The notes under the pieces: model-generated
What the model was told of the DNA's origin: nothing
Database searches by the model: none
The model's input: only the letters and a program-made list of their open reading frames with translations
Part shown: in pieces, positions 39,341-48,172 of the stretch
How the letters are laid out: each line of letters starts with the position of its first letter
Position numbering within the stretch: position 1 is the stretch's first letter
DNA from: an uncultured Ruminococcus sp.
GTDB lineage: Bacteria; Bacillota; Clostridia; Oscillospirales; Ruminococcaceae
Length of the DNA: 64,000 nt
Direction: 5' to 3'
NCBI GenBank assembly: GCA_949291125.1
Contig: CASEUJ010000015.1
Span: forward strand, 1 to 64,000
Program-made: the position numbers and the translations under genes

Positions 39341-39398
39341 GAGAATGTGCGTAACGGCGCACATCGCAACTGAATAAATCTATGCGTTGCATAGTAGA

Positions 39399-39435
39399 AG
39401 GCATCCATGGCTTTGGCCGTGGGTGTCTTTTTTTT
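39399..39435 (+). terminator. terminator of the cohesin gene
   Basis: Stem GGCATCCATGGC/GCCGTGGGTGTC (G-T pairs) with a TTTG loop and nine T. It ends only about 37 bases before the recombinase start. Confidence 0.82.
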
Positions 39436-39471
39436 TGCTCGTGCGCGTAAACTGGAGAAGAGGTGAGAAAT

Positions 39472-40959
39472 ATGACAGCAATTTATGCGCGCCAGTCCGT
39501 CGAACGCCGAGAGTCGATCTCCATTGACATGCAGGTCGAAGCATGCAAACGCTTGATCCCAGAAAACACCGAAATCCGTATCTATACTGATCGCGGCTTT
39601 ACCGGTACGAATACAGCGCGTCCTGCATTTCAGGAGATGCTCTGTGAGATCCGCGCCGGAAAGATTCGCGCCGTCTATGTCTATAAGCTCGATCGTATTT
39701 CCCGTTCGCTCTGCGACTTTGCCGCGATGATGCGTCTGTTCCGGGAACACGGAACAAAGTTGTATTCCTGCCGCGAAAACTTTGATACTGCAAGCGAAAT
39801 CGGCAATATGCTGCTTCATCTATTAATGATGTTCGCTGAACTGGAACAAAAGACGATCGCCGGACGCGTCCGCGATAATTATTATGCCCGTGCCGCTGGA
39901 CATCTGCCGCTTGGCGGAACGGCTCCCTATGGCTATCGCACCATTGCCACCACAGTTAATGGAAAAAATACCACATCTCTTTCCCCGATTTCCGACGAAG
40001 CAGCGCAAGTGAAGTGGTTTTATACACATTATGCGCTCTATGGCGAAAATGTGGAACAGCTTGTACATGCGGCGAATCATTCCGGTAAGCTGACGCGCCA
40101 TGGAGCACGTTGGTCAAACAGCGCAGTATTGCGCATTCTACGTAATCCGGTCTATATCCGCGGGGATCTGCGAAGCTGTGTCTATTTACAGGAGAAAGGC
40201 GTAATCTTAACGCATCCGATCGCATCCTATTGTGACGGCAACGGCTGGTTGTTATACGGCGATAAGCACAGCCGACATGGCGAAAAATGGTCAAACCTCA
40301 AAGGGGAACATCTCGCAGCGGGGCTACATTCGGGGATTGTGGATGCAAATCTGTGGCTTGCGGTACAACAGCGCCTTTCTCATCGCGGCGGCAATACGAC
40401 ACGCGGCACTGGCCATACATCATGGCTCCAAGGCTGTGTCACCTGCGGACTTTGCGGGCTAGCGTGTTATACGCGGTGGAATGGCAAGGGAAAACAGTAT
40501 ACGTATCTGGTTTGCCGTGGAAAACGTCAGGGCATCTGTGGCGGTATCCCTGCACTCAGGGTGGGCGATGTCGAGGCTGCAGTTGAGCCAGTCCTAATGC
40601 AGTGTGTGGCACAGGTGTTGCCCCATGCGGAAGAAGGAGCGCCGCCAAAAGCTGACCCGACAGAGATTGCGCTCGAAGAACTGGAAGCCAGAATGCAGCG
40701 GATCGCGGCGGCAATGGGTGAGCCATCGGCAGCAGTGCCGTATCTGCGGCGTGAGCTAGAAACGCTGGCGCAGAAACGGCATGCGCTTGAACAGGAGCAG
40801 AAACTGCGTCAAACGTCGCCGCGTTCCAACAAAGAACTGATCCGACGGTGGGAGCACTGGTGGGGATCGGCAGACATCGCGCAACGCAGATGTGTGATAG
40901 AATTATTGGTACAGGAGATTCGCGTGTTTCCGGAAAAAGTGGAGGTCTATCTGGCGTGA
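39472..40959 (+). CDS. large serine recombinase
   Basis: 495 residues. The N-terminal resolvase domain has catalytic Ser9 in YARQS and the partner motifs YKLDRISRSLCDF and AELEQKTIAGRVRDNYYAR. A recombinase domain follows (about 155-270), then a zinc-ribbon (CVTCGLCG ... CRGKRQGICGG, about 325-365) and a coiled coil (about 400-460). This is the architecture of serine integrases and of the skin-excising SpoIVCA/SpoIVCA-like enzymes. The ATG at 39472 follows AGAGGTG. As the gene nearest the right end of the dpaA element, it is the obvious candidate to excise or integrate it. Confidence 0.92.
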   Translation: MTAIYARQSVERRESISIDMQVEACKRLIPENTEIRIYTDRGFTGTNTARPAFQEMLCEIRAGKIRAVYVYKLDRISRSLCDFAAMMRLFREHGTKLYSCRENFDTASEIGNMLLHLLMMFAELEQKTIAGRVRDNYYARAAGHLPLGGTAPYGYRTIATTVNGKNTTSLSPISDEAAQVKWFYTHYALYGENVEQLVHAANHSGKLTRHGARWSNSAVLRILRNPVYIRGDLRSCVYLQEKGVILTHPIASYCDGNGWLLYGDKHSRHGEKWSNLKGEHLAAGLHSGIVDANLWLAVQQRLSHRGGNTTRGTGHTSWLQGCVTCGLCGLACYTRWNGKGKQYTYLVCRGKRQGICGGIPALRVGDVEAAVEPVLMQCVAQVLPHAEEGAPPKADPTEIALEELEARMQRIAAAMGEPSAAVPYLRRELETLAQKRHALEQEQKLRQTSPRSNKELIRRWEHWWGSADIAQRRCVIELLVQEIRVFPEKVEVYLA

Positions 40960-41007
40960 GTATAGGTGCGACATGGCACAAAGATTGTGCGCCAGATGTA
41001 CCAGTAG

Positions 41008-41061
41008 ATTTTTCGTCGGATGAAGCAAAATATGCATGCGAGTATTAGTCTGACGAAAAAT
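41008..41061. repeat. inverted repeat near the right end of the element
   Basis: ATTTTTCGTC (41008-41017) and GACGAAAAAT (41052-41061) with a 34-base loop. It could be a terminator-like structure for the recombinase gene or a protein site. The rest of 40960-41130 shows no gene. Confidence 0.5.
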
Positions 41062-41130
41062 ATACAAGCAGATGGCGAGCAAAGCCGTCAGGCGGTCTAT
41101 GTACGGTGTTGCCTTTTTATGATGCCGCAG

Positions 41131-41177
41131 GGTGTCATTGCCACCGCTCCGCACCAGGCCGCGTTGCCCCCAGAACT
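41131..41177 (+). mobile_element. attR, right junction of the dpaA element
   Basis: The crossover CC is at 41154-41155. GTGTCA (41132-41137) is the element-side arm, matching TGACAC of attL in mirror position. GCCCCCA (41166-41172) mirrors TGTGGGC (35970-35976) on the dpaA side. Confidence 0.65.
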
Positions 41178-41243
41178 GCCGGCAGGATCATTTCTGATAC
41201 GATCCGTCAAATTCTTGAAGAAAGGGGACTCGCCTATGCTTGA
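41154..41243 (+). CDS. dpaA: dipicolinate synthase subunit A, C-terminal part (detached)
   Basis: Thirty codons without a start: PGRVAPRTAGRII, then SDTIRQILEERGLAYA and TGA. It supplies exactly the LPGxVAPxTAGxI end that is missing from the frame at 35183. Its first codon CCA equals the last genuine codon of the left part. The final TGA overlaps the dpaB start by eight bases. It makes no protein unless the 5,167-bp element is removed. Confidence 0.85.
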   Translation, partial: PGRVAPRTAGRIISDTIRQILEERGLAYA

Positions 41244-41820
41244 TTTCACAGGGCAACGAATCGGCTTTGTCGTCACCGGTTCGTTCTGCACCTTTTCCGC
41301 CGCCTTTGAACAGGCAAAAAAACTCAGAGCCGCCGGCGCATTACTGACGCCGGTTTTCTCAGAACATGCCGCCGAGATCAATACCCGGTTCGGCAAAGCT
41401 GATGTGCGCTTGCGCGAACTCGAAGAGATCTGCGGGGCGCCTGCCATCTGCACCATTTCCGGCGCAGAGCCTTTCGGGCCAAAGGATCTGTTGGATCTGT
41501 TGGTCGTCGCGCCTTGTACAGCGAATACGGCGGCAAAGCTTGCGCATGGGATCACGGATACGACTGCTACCATGGCGGTCAAATCCATGCTGCGCCGGCA
41601 AAAACCCATTGTCCTTGCCATCGCCACGAACGATGCGCTGCGTGCGTCCGCCAAAAACATCGGGCTTTTGATGAATACAAAGCACTTTTATTTCGTGCCC
41701 CTGCGGCAGGATGCACCAAAGGAAAAACCGGCATCGCTCGTGGCAGATTTTGACCAGCTGTGTGAAACCGTCGATCTGGCAAGAAAAGGAACGCAAATTC
41801 AACCAATATTCATACAATAG
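41236..41820 (+). CDS. dpaB: dipicolinate synthase subunit B
   Basis: 194 residues of the flavoprotein-fold DpaB/SpoVFB family: GQRIGFVVTGSFCTF at the start, SEHAAEINTRFGKA, EPFGPKDLLDLLVVAPCTANT, GITDTTATMAVK and the ending ADFDQLCETVDLA. Works with DpaA to form dipicolinate. AAAGGGG precedes the ATG, inside the dpaA tail. With the element present dpaB is cut off from the sigma-K-type promoter at 35032, so it too would need excision for normal expression. Confidence 0.93.
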   Translation: MLDFTGQRIGFVVTGSFCTFSAAFEQAKKLRAAGALLTPVFSEHAAEINTRFGKADVRLRELEEICGAPAICTISGAEPFGPKDLLDLLVVAPCTANTAAKLAHGITDTTATMAVKSMLRRQKPIVLAIATNDALRASAKNIGLLMNTKHFYFVPLRQDAPKEKPASLVADFDQLCETVDLARKGTQIQPIFIQ

Positions 41821-41889
41821 ATGTGAAATCATCGAGAATATATGCTATACTAAGACGTGCTTTTGTGAGTTCGGAACGTTTTTGGAAGA

Positions 41890-41926
41890 GGCGGAATGTG
41901 GCAAATGCCGGATTCCGTCCCTTTTT
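41890..41926 (+). terminator. terminator of dpaB
   Basis: Stem GGAATGTGGC/GCCGGATTCC around AAAT, followed by GTCCCTTTTT. An extended -10-like TGCTATACT at 41845-41853 just upstream could start transcription of the next gene through this hairpin. Confidence 0.6.
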
Positions 41927-41980
41927 GGGCGTGAGAACAAGAAATGCAGGAAAAAAGAATGAGAGAAGAGGTATGGGTTC

Positions 41981-42916
41981 ATGGCACTAACAATCCTGAA
42001 TCAGGCGGTAATTATGCTGCTGCTCATAATGGTGGGTATACTGGCATATCGCACCAAAATTGTAGATAAGACCGGTGGCAAGCAGTTTTCAAACTTTGTC
42101 CTCGAAATCGTTACGCCGGTGTTGGTTGTGACGGCATATGCCGAAGTGGATTACAAACCGGAGCTTGTGGAAAATCTGCTCTGGACGTTTTTGCTGGCGG
42201 TGATATCATATATTGTGGTGATCGCTGCGGCGTATCTGCTGTTGCGGAACAAAGATGCGCGGGAAACCGAGATCGAGCGGTTTTCCACGATCTACAGCAA
42301 TTGTGGTTTTATGGGCATTCCGCTTGCCAGCGCGCTATTCGGCACCGAAGGCGTATTCTATGCGACGGCGTTTCTGACGGTATTTTTCTGTTTTGCGTGG
42401 ACACACGGTATCATGCTTCTGACGGGGCAGAATGATATGCGTGCGCTGGTGAAAAAGATGACTTCTCCGACGATGATCGGGATTGTAATCGGTTTGTTAT
42501 TGTTCTTTTTGCAGATCAAGCTGCCGGGGCTGTTACAGACAACGCTTGATTATATTTCGGGCCTGAACACACCACTTGCGATGATCGCATCGGGCATCAG
42601 CGTAGCGCAGGTGAACATTTCGCAGGCGCTGAAGAGTCCACGTGTATATTATGTGAGCTTTCTCAAGCTGATTGGCGTGCCGCTCATATTGGCAGTGTTG
42701 TTTTTGCCGATGGGATTTGCGCCGGTGGAGATACGGACGGTGGTGTTGGTACTCAGTGCTGCACCGTCGGCGGCCATGTGTACGCTGCAATGTCAGAAAC
42801 ATGGGATGAATGATGGATATGCGGCGAATATATTTGCGATGACGACGATTTTTTCTATGGCGACGATGCCGCTGGTGGTGAAGCTATTTACCATGGCAGT
42901 GGTATGGGTGCAATGA
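41981..42916 (+). CDS. AEC-family (auxin efflux carrier-type) transporter
   Basis: 311 residues, about ten membrane segments in two five-helix halves, with the family's FVLEIVTPVLVV, NCGFMGIPL and LSAAPSAAM near the unwound helices. AEC carriers move small organic anions; the substrate cannot be deduced. AGAAGAGGTATG precedes the start. Confidence 0.88.
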   Translation: MALTILNQAVIMLLLIMVGILAYRTKIVDKTGGKQFSNFVLEIVTPVLVVTAYAEVDYKPELVENLLWTFLLAVISYIVVIAAAYLLLRNKDARETEIERFSTIYSNCGFMGIPLASALFGTEGVFYATAFLTVFFCFAWTHGIMLLTGQNDMRALVKKMTSPTMIGIVIGLLLFFLQIKLPGLLQTTLDYISGLNTPLAMIASGISVAQVNISQALKSPRVYYVSFLKLIGVPLILAVLFLPMGFAPVEIRTVVLVLSAAPSAAMCTLQCQKHGMNDGYAANIFAMTTIFSMATMPLVVKLFTMAVVWVQ

Positions 42917-42983
42917 CGATTGACGTCGCCTTTCCTCAAAAGAATTTTGTTTCTCAGATCATCTCATGAAAGGAAAGATGCAT

Positions 42984-43730
42984 ATGTCAACGGAATCTGC
43001 TGTTTCGACACTCCAGCGCTGGATCGACGCCGCAAGCCGCATTGTCTTTTTTGGCGGCGCAGGCGTTTCCACCGAAAGTGGCATCCCGGACTTTCGCAGT
43101 CAGGATGGCCTATACCACCAACAATTCGATGTGCCGCCGGAAGAAATCCTCAGCCATCATTATTACATGCGTCACACCGCCGATTTCTATCGCTTTTATC
43201 GCAATAAGATGATTTGCCTTACCGCCAAGCCGAATGCAGCGCATCAGAAGCTTGCAGAGCTGGAACGTGCTGGAAAGCTCTCTGCCGTCATCACCCAGAA
43301 TATCGACGGTTTACATCAGCTTGCCGGCAGCCGGCGTGTACTGGAACTCCACGGCAGTGTCCATCGTAACTACTGTACCGCCTGTCATGCCCTATATGGT
43401 GCAGAATGGATCATGCAGCAGTCATCCGGCGTGCCCCATTGTCCCAAATGCGGTGCACAGATCAAACCAGATGTAGTGCTCTATGAAGAGTCATTGCCTC
43501 AGGATGTCCTCTCAGCTGCAGTGGATGAGATTGGACAAGCGGATCTGATGATCGTCGGTGGTACATCCCTGACGGTCTATCCTGCCGCAGGATTGTTGCG
43601 GTTTTTTGACGGTGATCATCTGGTATTGATGAATCGGGATGCCACCAACATGGACAACCAGGCAGATCTCTGTATCCGCCAGCCGATCGGACAGGTGCTT
43701 GGCGCCATTCAGGTGTCCGGCGAAATATAA
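42984..43730 (+). CDS. NAD-dependent protein deacylase, sirtuin family
   Basis: 248 residues: [16 protein letters not shown] and TQNIDGLH bind NAD, the catalytic His follows in LELHGSVH, and two Cys pairs (CTACH, CPKCG) hold zinc. It removes acyl groups from lysines in the cytosol. The ATG at 42984 follows AAAGGAAAG; an earlier in-frame ATG at 42966 has no such site. Followed by dtd after 16 bases, probably one transcript. Confidence 0.93.
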   Translation: MSTESAVSTLQRWIDAASRIVFFGGAGVSTESGIPDFRSQDGLYHQQFDVPPEEILSHHYYMRHTADFYRFYRNKMICLTAKPNAAHQKLAELERAGKLSAVITQNIDGLHQLAGSRRVLELHGSVHRNYCTACHALYGAEWIMQQSSGVPHCPKCGAQIKPDVVLYEESLPQDVLSAAVDEIGQADLMIVGGTSLTVYPAAGLLRFFDGDHLVLMNRDATNMDNQADLCIRQPIGQVLGAIQVSGEI

Positions 43731-43746
43731 CAGGAGGTGTAGGCAG

Positions 43747-44211
43747 ATGCGTATGGTGATTCAGCGTGTGACACAGGCAAGTGTTCGTGTCGATGGGGAG
43801 ATCGTCGGCGAGATCGGTCGGGGCTTTTTGGTACTGCTGGGCATTGCCCCGGAGGACACGGAAGAAACGGTGCGGAAGATGGCGGATAAGATGATGCGTC
43901 TGCGCATTTTTTCGGACGAAAACGACAAGATCAATCTGTCGCTGAAAGATGTGGGCGGCGCACTTTTGATCGTATCTCAGTTCACGCTCTATGCCGACTG
44001 CCGCAAGGGGAATCGCCCGAACTTTATTCAGGCGGCACCGCCGGCGCAGGCAGAACAGTTGTATGAATATTGTAAAGCGTATTGTAAACAGACTGTGGAA
44101 AATGTGCAGTCCGGCGTGTTTGGCGCGGAGATGCAGGTTTCGCTGTGCAATGATGGTCCATTTACAGTGACGCTTGATTCGGAACTGTTGGGGATCAGAA
44201 GTCAGAAGTAA
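43747..44211 (+). CDS. dtd: D-aminoacyl-tRNA deacylase
   Basis: 154 residues. It frees tRNA mischarged with D-amino acids. Family motifs: [28 protein letters not shown] with the catalytic threonine region, and NDGPFTVTL (commonly NxGPVT). AGGAGGTG lies seven bases ahead of the start. Encoded with alr in the same window but far from it. Confidence 0.95.
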   Translation: MRMVIQRVTQASVRVDGEIVGEIGRGFLVLLGIAPEDTEETVRKMADKMMRLRIFSDENDKINLSLKDVGGALLIVSQFTLYADCRKGNRPNFIQAAPPAQAEQLYEYCKAYCKQTVENVQSGVFGAEMQVSLCNDGPFTVTLDSELLGIRSQK

Positions 44212-44256
44212 GAACACAGCCGTAACGCAAACCGATCTCTCATCTATCGAACAAAA

Positions 44257-44289
44257 GAACCGCTTCGGCAATCACCGAAGCGGTTTTTA
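44257..44289 (+). terminator. bidirectional terminator between dtd and the aminotransferase gene
   Basis: AACCGCTTCGG/CCGAAGCGGTT with AAAAG before and TTTTTAT after, so it can serve both converging genes. Confidence 0.85.
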
Positions 44290-44313
44290 TCACAAATTTA
44301 TAAGAACCTGTGC

Positions 44314-45585
44314 TCAGCCCAATTCCTGTTCCAGCGCCGCAAGCTTTGCGCTGCAGGCAAAGACCTCCATTGCCTTTTGTAGTTCCTCTTCTGTCGGGAA
44401 TGTCGGCGAGATGCGGATGTTCTGATCGTCCGGATCGATGCCATACGGGAATGATGCACCAGCGCCGGTCAGTACCACGCCAGCTTCTTTGCACAGCTGT
44501 ACGATGCGCTTTGCGCAGCCCTTTTGGTCGAAGGAGATGAAGTAGCCGCCTACTGGCTCCGACCAGCTGGCAATGCCCAGATCGCCTAATTCGCGCTTTA
44601 AGGTGTCGATGACGATGGCAAACTTCGGCGCGATCAGTTCCTTGTGGCGCTTCATATGTTCGATTAAGCTTTCGAACTTGCCGCCAAAGAACCGCAGGTG
44701 ACGCAGCTGGTTCATTTTGTCATAGCCGATGGTAGAAAAGCTCAGGGCGTTCTTGAGGGACGCGATGTTCGTCGCGCTTGCCGCCATCATGGCTACGCCT
44801 GCACCCGGGAAGGTGATCTTTGAGGTCGAAGCGAACATATAGCAGATGTCCTCGTTTCCCACTTTCTTCGCCTCTTCCAAGAGGTTGAGGGGCTTCGGCG
44901 GATTGTCGGTGAGGTGGTGTACACAGTATGCATTGTCCCAGAAGATGCGGAAGTCCTTTGCTGCCGGCTTCAGAGCCGCAAAGCGCTTTACGACGTCATC
45001 GCTGTATACCACGCCGCCTGGGTTGGAATACACCGGTACGCACCAAATTGCCTTGATGGTGTCGTCTTTTGCCACAAGTTTTTCCACAACATCCATATCC
45101 GGACCATCTTCCTTCATGGGGACAGAAATCAGCTCCATGCCTAAGTATTCGCTGACGGCGAAGTGGCGGTCATAGCCCGGCACCGGGCACAGAACCTTCA
45201 CTTTGTCATACTTACCCCAGGGCTTGCTGCCCAATACGCCATTGGTCATAGCCAGAGACATCGTCCAGAACATCATATTCAGGCTGGAGTTCCCACAGAC
45301 GATCAGTTCGTCCGGTGAAACGCCCAGCATTGGTGCAAAAAACGTTTTTGCCTCCGGCAGACCGTCCAGACAGCCATAGTTGCGGCAGTCTAGACCGTTC
45401 TGTGCCAGATAGTCGTCCTCTTTCAGACAGGTGATCATCTCATTTGTCAGATCCAATTGCTTCGGCGACGGCTTGCCGCGCGACATGTCCAGCTTCAGGT
45501 TTTCTGCCTGAAATGCTGCATACTGTGCTTTGCAGCTTGTAAATAGTGCTTTCTTCTCTTCCAGTTGCATTTGTGAAATTCTCAT
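44314..45585 (-). CDS. class I/II PLP-dependent aminotransferase
   Basis: 423 residues. The N-terminus LKLDMSRGKPSPKQLDLT marks a clostridial subgroup of fold-type I aminotransferases. The PLP lysine is in ASTSKITFPGAG and the carboxylate-binding Arg in NIRISPTFP. The substrate is probably an amino acid but not clear. Start 45585 was chosen from family similarity; its ribosome site is weak, and GGAG further upstream is out of range. Confidence 0.88.
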   Translation of the reverse strand: MRISQMQLEEKKALFTSCKAQYAAFQAENLKLDMSRGKPSPKQLDLTNEMITCLKEDDYLAQNGLDCRNYGCLDGLPEAKTFFAPMLGVSPDELIVCGNSSLNMMFWTMSLAMTNGVLGSKPWGKYDKVKVLCPVPGYDRHFAVSEYLGMELISVPMKEDGPDMDVVEKLVAKDDTIKAIWCVPVYSNPGGVVYSDDVVKRFAALKPAAKDFRIFWDNAYCVHHLTDNPPKPLNLLEEAKKVGNEDICYMFASTSKITFPGAGVAMMAASATNIASLKNALSFSTIGYDKMNQLRHLRFFGGKFESLIEHMKRHKELIAPKFAIVIDTLKRELGDLGIASWSEPVGGYFISFDQKGCAKRIVQLCKEAGVVLTGAGASFPYGIDPDDQNIRISPTFPTEEELQKAMEVFACSAKLAALEQELG

Positions 45586-45752
45586 TGCGCTCACATTTGA
45601 TTCGGTCTGATCCGAATCTGCTCCTTTTTCTGAAATTTGCAACAACCGCATCCATCGACGGTTTTGCGCCTTACCTATTATAGCACATCTTTCCACGGAG
45701 TGCAAGTGTCCGCGGAAAAAATACAAAATCAAATTATTTCGGGATTTTCAGC

Positions 45753-46964
45753 TCAGGATGCAAAGCCGCCGGTTTCGAAAAATTCATGGTGGATCACGCC
45801 GACACAGCCGCAGAGAAAATAGTGCTGCGGTAAAAGCGTGCTGACTGCAAGCGCATCGGCAAGCGCAACGCCCACATGTTCTATGGCAGCTTCTTTGATC
45901 TGTGCAAGGTTTTCCGGAGTGAACTGCATCCGGAACAGACAGATCGTTTCCGGACAACAGAGCGTATAAAGATTGTGGAGCAGCACAGTGAGTTTTTCCA
46001 TCAATTCGCGCGCAAGCGGCATCAGTACTGTATCCGTTTGGGATGCGGTCAAGAGAGAAGCCAGCGTTGCACGTTCCAGCGTTCCTCCGAGCGCTTCCCA
46101 GAGTGCTGGCGTCTGCTGCTGAGAAAACAGGGGCGCGACCCGTTCTCGCACCGCAATGTCTGAAAGCTCTGCCTGTATGCTGCCGTCCGGATAGCCGGCG
46201 AGTTCTCTGCCGTTCGGGGCAATGCAAAGCGCATCGATCGGACGGATGATACAATCGGATTTGTAGGTCTGCACTGCGATATAGTGCGCCTGTTCATCCT
46301 GACAGAGAAAAAGCTGGCGTATCGGGTGAATGCTGTGACATTTGTCGTAGAGCCCTGCCTGTGCAAATCGCCATACGGCATGTTCCACATAGACCGGTAC
46401 GCCAAGACATGCGGAAAGTTTTTGCGTAAGCTCTGGGAAGGTGTGGGTGCCGTCGTCTGTCATTTGACATCCCATCTGTGCAAAGACTGTCGGCATGATT
46501 CCGACGCCCACCCCTAAGAGCTGATCCTGCGTCAGACAGCTATTTTGCAGCATTGCGTGAAATGCATGCTCGACAATCGATACGACCTCATCGATCGTGG
46601 GCGGTGTGTCATAGGGAATCCATTGTTTTTCCATGACGTTCAGATAGAGTGTGGTCAGCCCAATGCTGATGCCTGTTTCATCGAGATAGACGCCAGCAGC
46701 GAACTTAAAGGTTTCGTTGATCCTCAACAGGATCTTGCGTCTGCCTTTTTGCGTTTTAGCATCTTCAGGGACGACAGCCTCGCCGACTTCGCGCAGGATG
46801 CCGTGGTCGATCATTTCATTGACCAAGATCGTCACGGCGGCGCGGGTTAGCCCGAGCATTTCGGAAATATCCACACGCGAGATAGGCGCATAGTCGCGGA
46901 CGACGCGCAGAATCTGGATGCGGTTTCGTTTTTTGAGTAGATGTTTGCTGATGCCACTGTTCAT
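45753..46964 (-). CDS. ROK-family transcriptional regulator
   Basis: 403 residues: an N-terminal winged helix (RIQILRVVRDYAPISRVDI, LGLTRAAVTILVNEMI) followed by a ROK sugar-kinase-like domain (about 80-390). The phosphate-binding and zinc motifs of true kinases are not evident, so it is a regulator, perhaps sensing a sugar. AAGGAGG precedes the ATG. It has its own consensus promoter at 47105-47077 and a terminator-like hairpin in its leader. No sugar genes adjoin it. Confidence 0.85.
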   Translation of the reverse strand: MNSGISKHLLKKRNRIQILRVVRDYAPISRVDISEMLGLTRAAVTILVNEMIDHGILREVGEAVVPEDAKTQKGRRKILLRINETFKFAAGVYLDETGISIGLTTLYLNVMEKQWIPYDTPPTIDEVVSIVEHAFHAMLQNSCLTQDQLLGVGVGIMPTVFAQMGCQMTDDGTHTFPELTQKLSACLGVPVYVEHAVWRFAQAGLYDKCHSIHPIRQLFLCQDEQAHYIAVQTYKSDCIIRPIDALCIAPNGRELAGYPDGSIQAELSDIAVRERVAPLFSQQQTPALWEALGGTLERATLASLLTASQTDTVLMPLARELMEKLTVLLHNLYTLCCPETICLFRMQFTPENLAQIKEAAIEHVGVALADALAVSTLLPQHYFLCGCVGVIHHEFFETGGFAS

Positions 46965-47011
46965 GAAGGAACCTCCTTATTGCTTGCAGGTTGATGTTTA
47001 TCGATTCACAG

Positions 47012-47045
47012 GAAAAAGGCACGCCGGCGGCGTGTCTTTTTCAAG
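47012..47045 (-). terminator. terminator-like hairpin in the ROK leader
   Basis: Stem GGCACGCC/GGCGTGTC with A run left and T run right, so U tracts on either strand. On the minus strand it lies after the ROK promoter and before the ROK start. It may end transcripts from the 47164 gene or attenuate the ROK gene. Confidence 0.65.
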
Positions 47046-47076
47046 AGAGAGTAGATTGTTTTGTTTTATTATTTTA

Positions 47077-47105
47077 ATTATACCGTAGTTTTCCGTTTCT
47101 GTCAA
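47077..47105 (-). promoter_or_regulatory. promoter of the ROK regulator gene
   Basis: Minus strand TTGACA (47105-47100), 17-base spacer, TATAAT (47082-47077). Confidence 0.85.
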
Positions 47106-47163
47106 CCTGTGACTCAGAAAAAAATGCAAATTTATGTTGAAAAAAGGAGATTCAATATGACGG

Positions 47164-47955
47164 TTATGCAAAGAAAAATCCGGTTGTCATATCCAGATAA
47201 TTGCTTCCTCCATAATTTGGGTAAGCCTGATTGACTTTATTTTTGAAATCGTCTGCGTTTGCGCAGGTAGCTGCCAGCTGTTTGAGTGATTCGAGATAGT
47301 CAATTTTGGTCTGTGCATCTTTCAGATCTTCCGGTGTGTAATGGGAGGTCAGGATCAGATCATATCCGGTTGTGATATAATCTTTCAGCTGTGCAATTAT
47401 AGCGTCTGCGTGACCTGCGCCAGCAACGATGGAGTGGCAGTCATGACCAAGCATGTGCGTGTAAACGGCGTTAATCTCTGGAATCGCAATATCGAATGCC
47501 TCGCTGGTCTGCGTGATCACAAAGGTCATATCGGCAATTTTCACTGTGCCAGCTTCGAGGATGTTGGTAATCTTGTGGATCGATGCATCAAACGCATCTC
47601 CGAATGTTGCCGCAAAACCATCGATCAGGGTTTTTCCGCCGCCGCTTGTGGAATAGTCCACAGCATTTTGTGTCGCATACTTTGGAGCATCCGGCAGGAA
47701 TATTGCACCTGCGCCATGGTATGCAATGAAAACGCCTTTGACCGTGAGTTCGTGCAGATATTCGTTGAGTTCCTTGCAGTTATCATAAAAGCACGGCGAT
47801 TCAATGACAACGGCGTTGCCGTTTTTCTCGATGATAAATACTTCATCTGCGATCGGATCGTTGGTCTGATATGCGTGAAGCTTTATGCTGCCATAGTCGT
47901 ATACGTGCATTTCGCCTTTGCTGAGTGTAATAGTTGTAAATGTATTCTTTTGCAT
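47164..47955 (-). CDS. degenerate metallo-beta-lactamase-fold-like protein
   Basis: 263 residues. The opening (HVYDYGSIKLHAYQTND, VFIIEKNGNAVVIESP) and the late LILTSHYTPEDLKDAQTKIDYLE follow the MBL hydrolase strand pattern. The metal-binding HxHxDH motif is replaced by AYHGAGAI, so metal catalysis is doubtful. AGGAGGAAATT precedes the ATG. It is divergent from the HxlR regulator, which often controls such a neighbour. Function unknown. Confidence 0.6.
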   Translation of the reverse strand: MQKNTFTTITLSKGEMHVYDYGSIKLHAYQTNDPIADEVFIIEKNGNAVVIESPCFYDNCKELNEYLHELTVKGVFIAYHGAGAIFLPDAPKYATQNAVDYSTSGGGKTLIDGFAATFGDAFDASIHKITNILEAGTVKIADMTFVITQTSEAFDIAIPEINAVYTHMLGHDCHSIVAGAGHADAIIAQLKDYITTGYDLILTSHYTPEDLKDAQTKIDYLESLKQLAATCANADDFKNKVNQAYPNYGGSNYLDMTTGFFFA

Positions 47956-48172
47956 AATAATTTCCTCCTGAAGTAATGATGATCATTGGGTTTCGGTTTC
48001 CGGGAAGATTTCAGCGCTGTATCTCTTTCCTTGCCTTCATGATATCACGCCGGGAAAGTGTTGTAAAGCAGGCACTTTTTTGTGGCATAGTTTCTGTCGG
48101 GTAACCATTACGCAGTTTTGGCACTTTTCCGGTTCAAATTTAATTGTAAATATTTTGAGTAATGCATCTGGC

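Larger units (their letters stand above)
35988..41154 (+). mobile_element. serine-recombinase element interrupting dpaA (5,167 bp)
   Basis: Between the two parts of dpaA lie a dockerin protein gene, a sortase-anchored cohesin gene and, nearest the right end, a large serine recombinase. Deleting the segment at the shared CC/CCA joins codon 269 in frame to PGRVAPRTAGRII and the rest of DpaA (297 residues in total). The circular joint would be a 46-bp imperfect palindrome with arms GTGTCA and TGACAC, as expected for a serine-integrase attP. This is the structure of a skin-type intervening element. Excision during sporulation is inferred. No recombination directionality factor was recognised. Confidence 0.82.

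Noticed and set aside
39372..39397. Sigma-E-like promoter (GAATAAA ... CATAGTAG) before the recombinase
   Set aside because: The spacing is about 11 bases, shorter than usual, and a start there would run straight into the terminator at 39399-39435. The control of the recombinase stays unknown.
35987..41156. Longer direct repeats as attachment cores of the dpaA element
   Set aside because: Only CCA is shared at the in-frame joint; no longer repeat was found. A 2-bp core is normal for serine integrases, so this does not argue against the element.
41590..41820. dpaB as a flavin-dependent decarboxylase unrelated to sporulation
   Set aside because: The opening GSFCTF, the APCTANT loop and the adjacent DpaA tail identify it as dipicolinate synthase subunit B.
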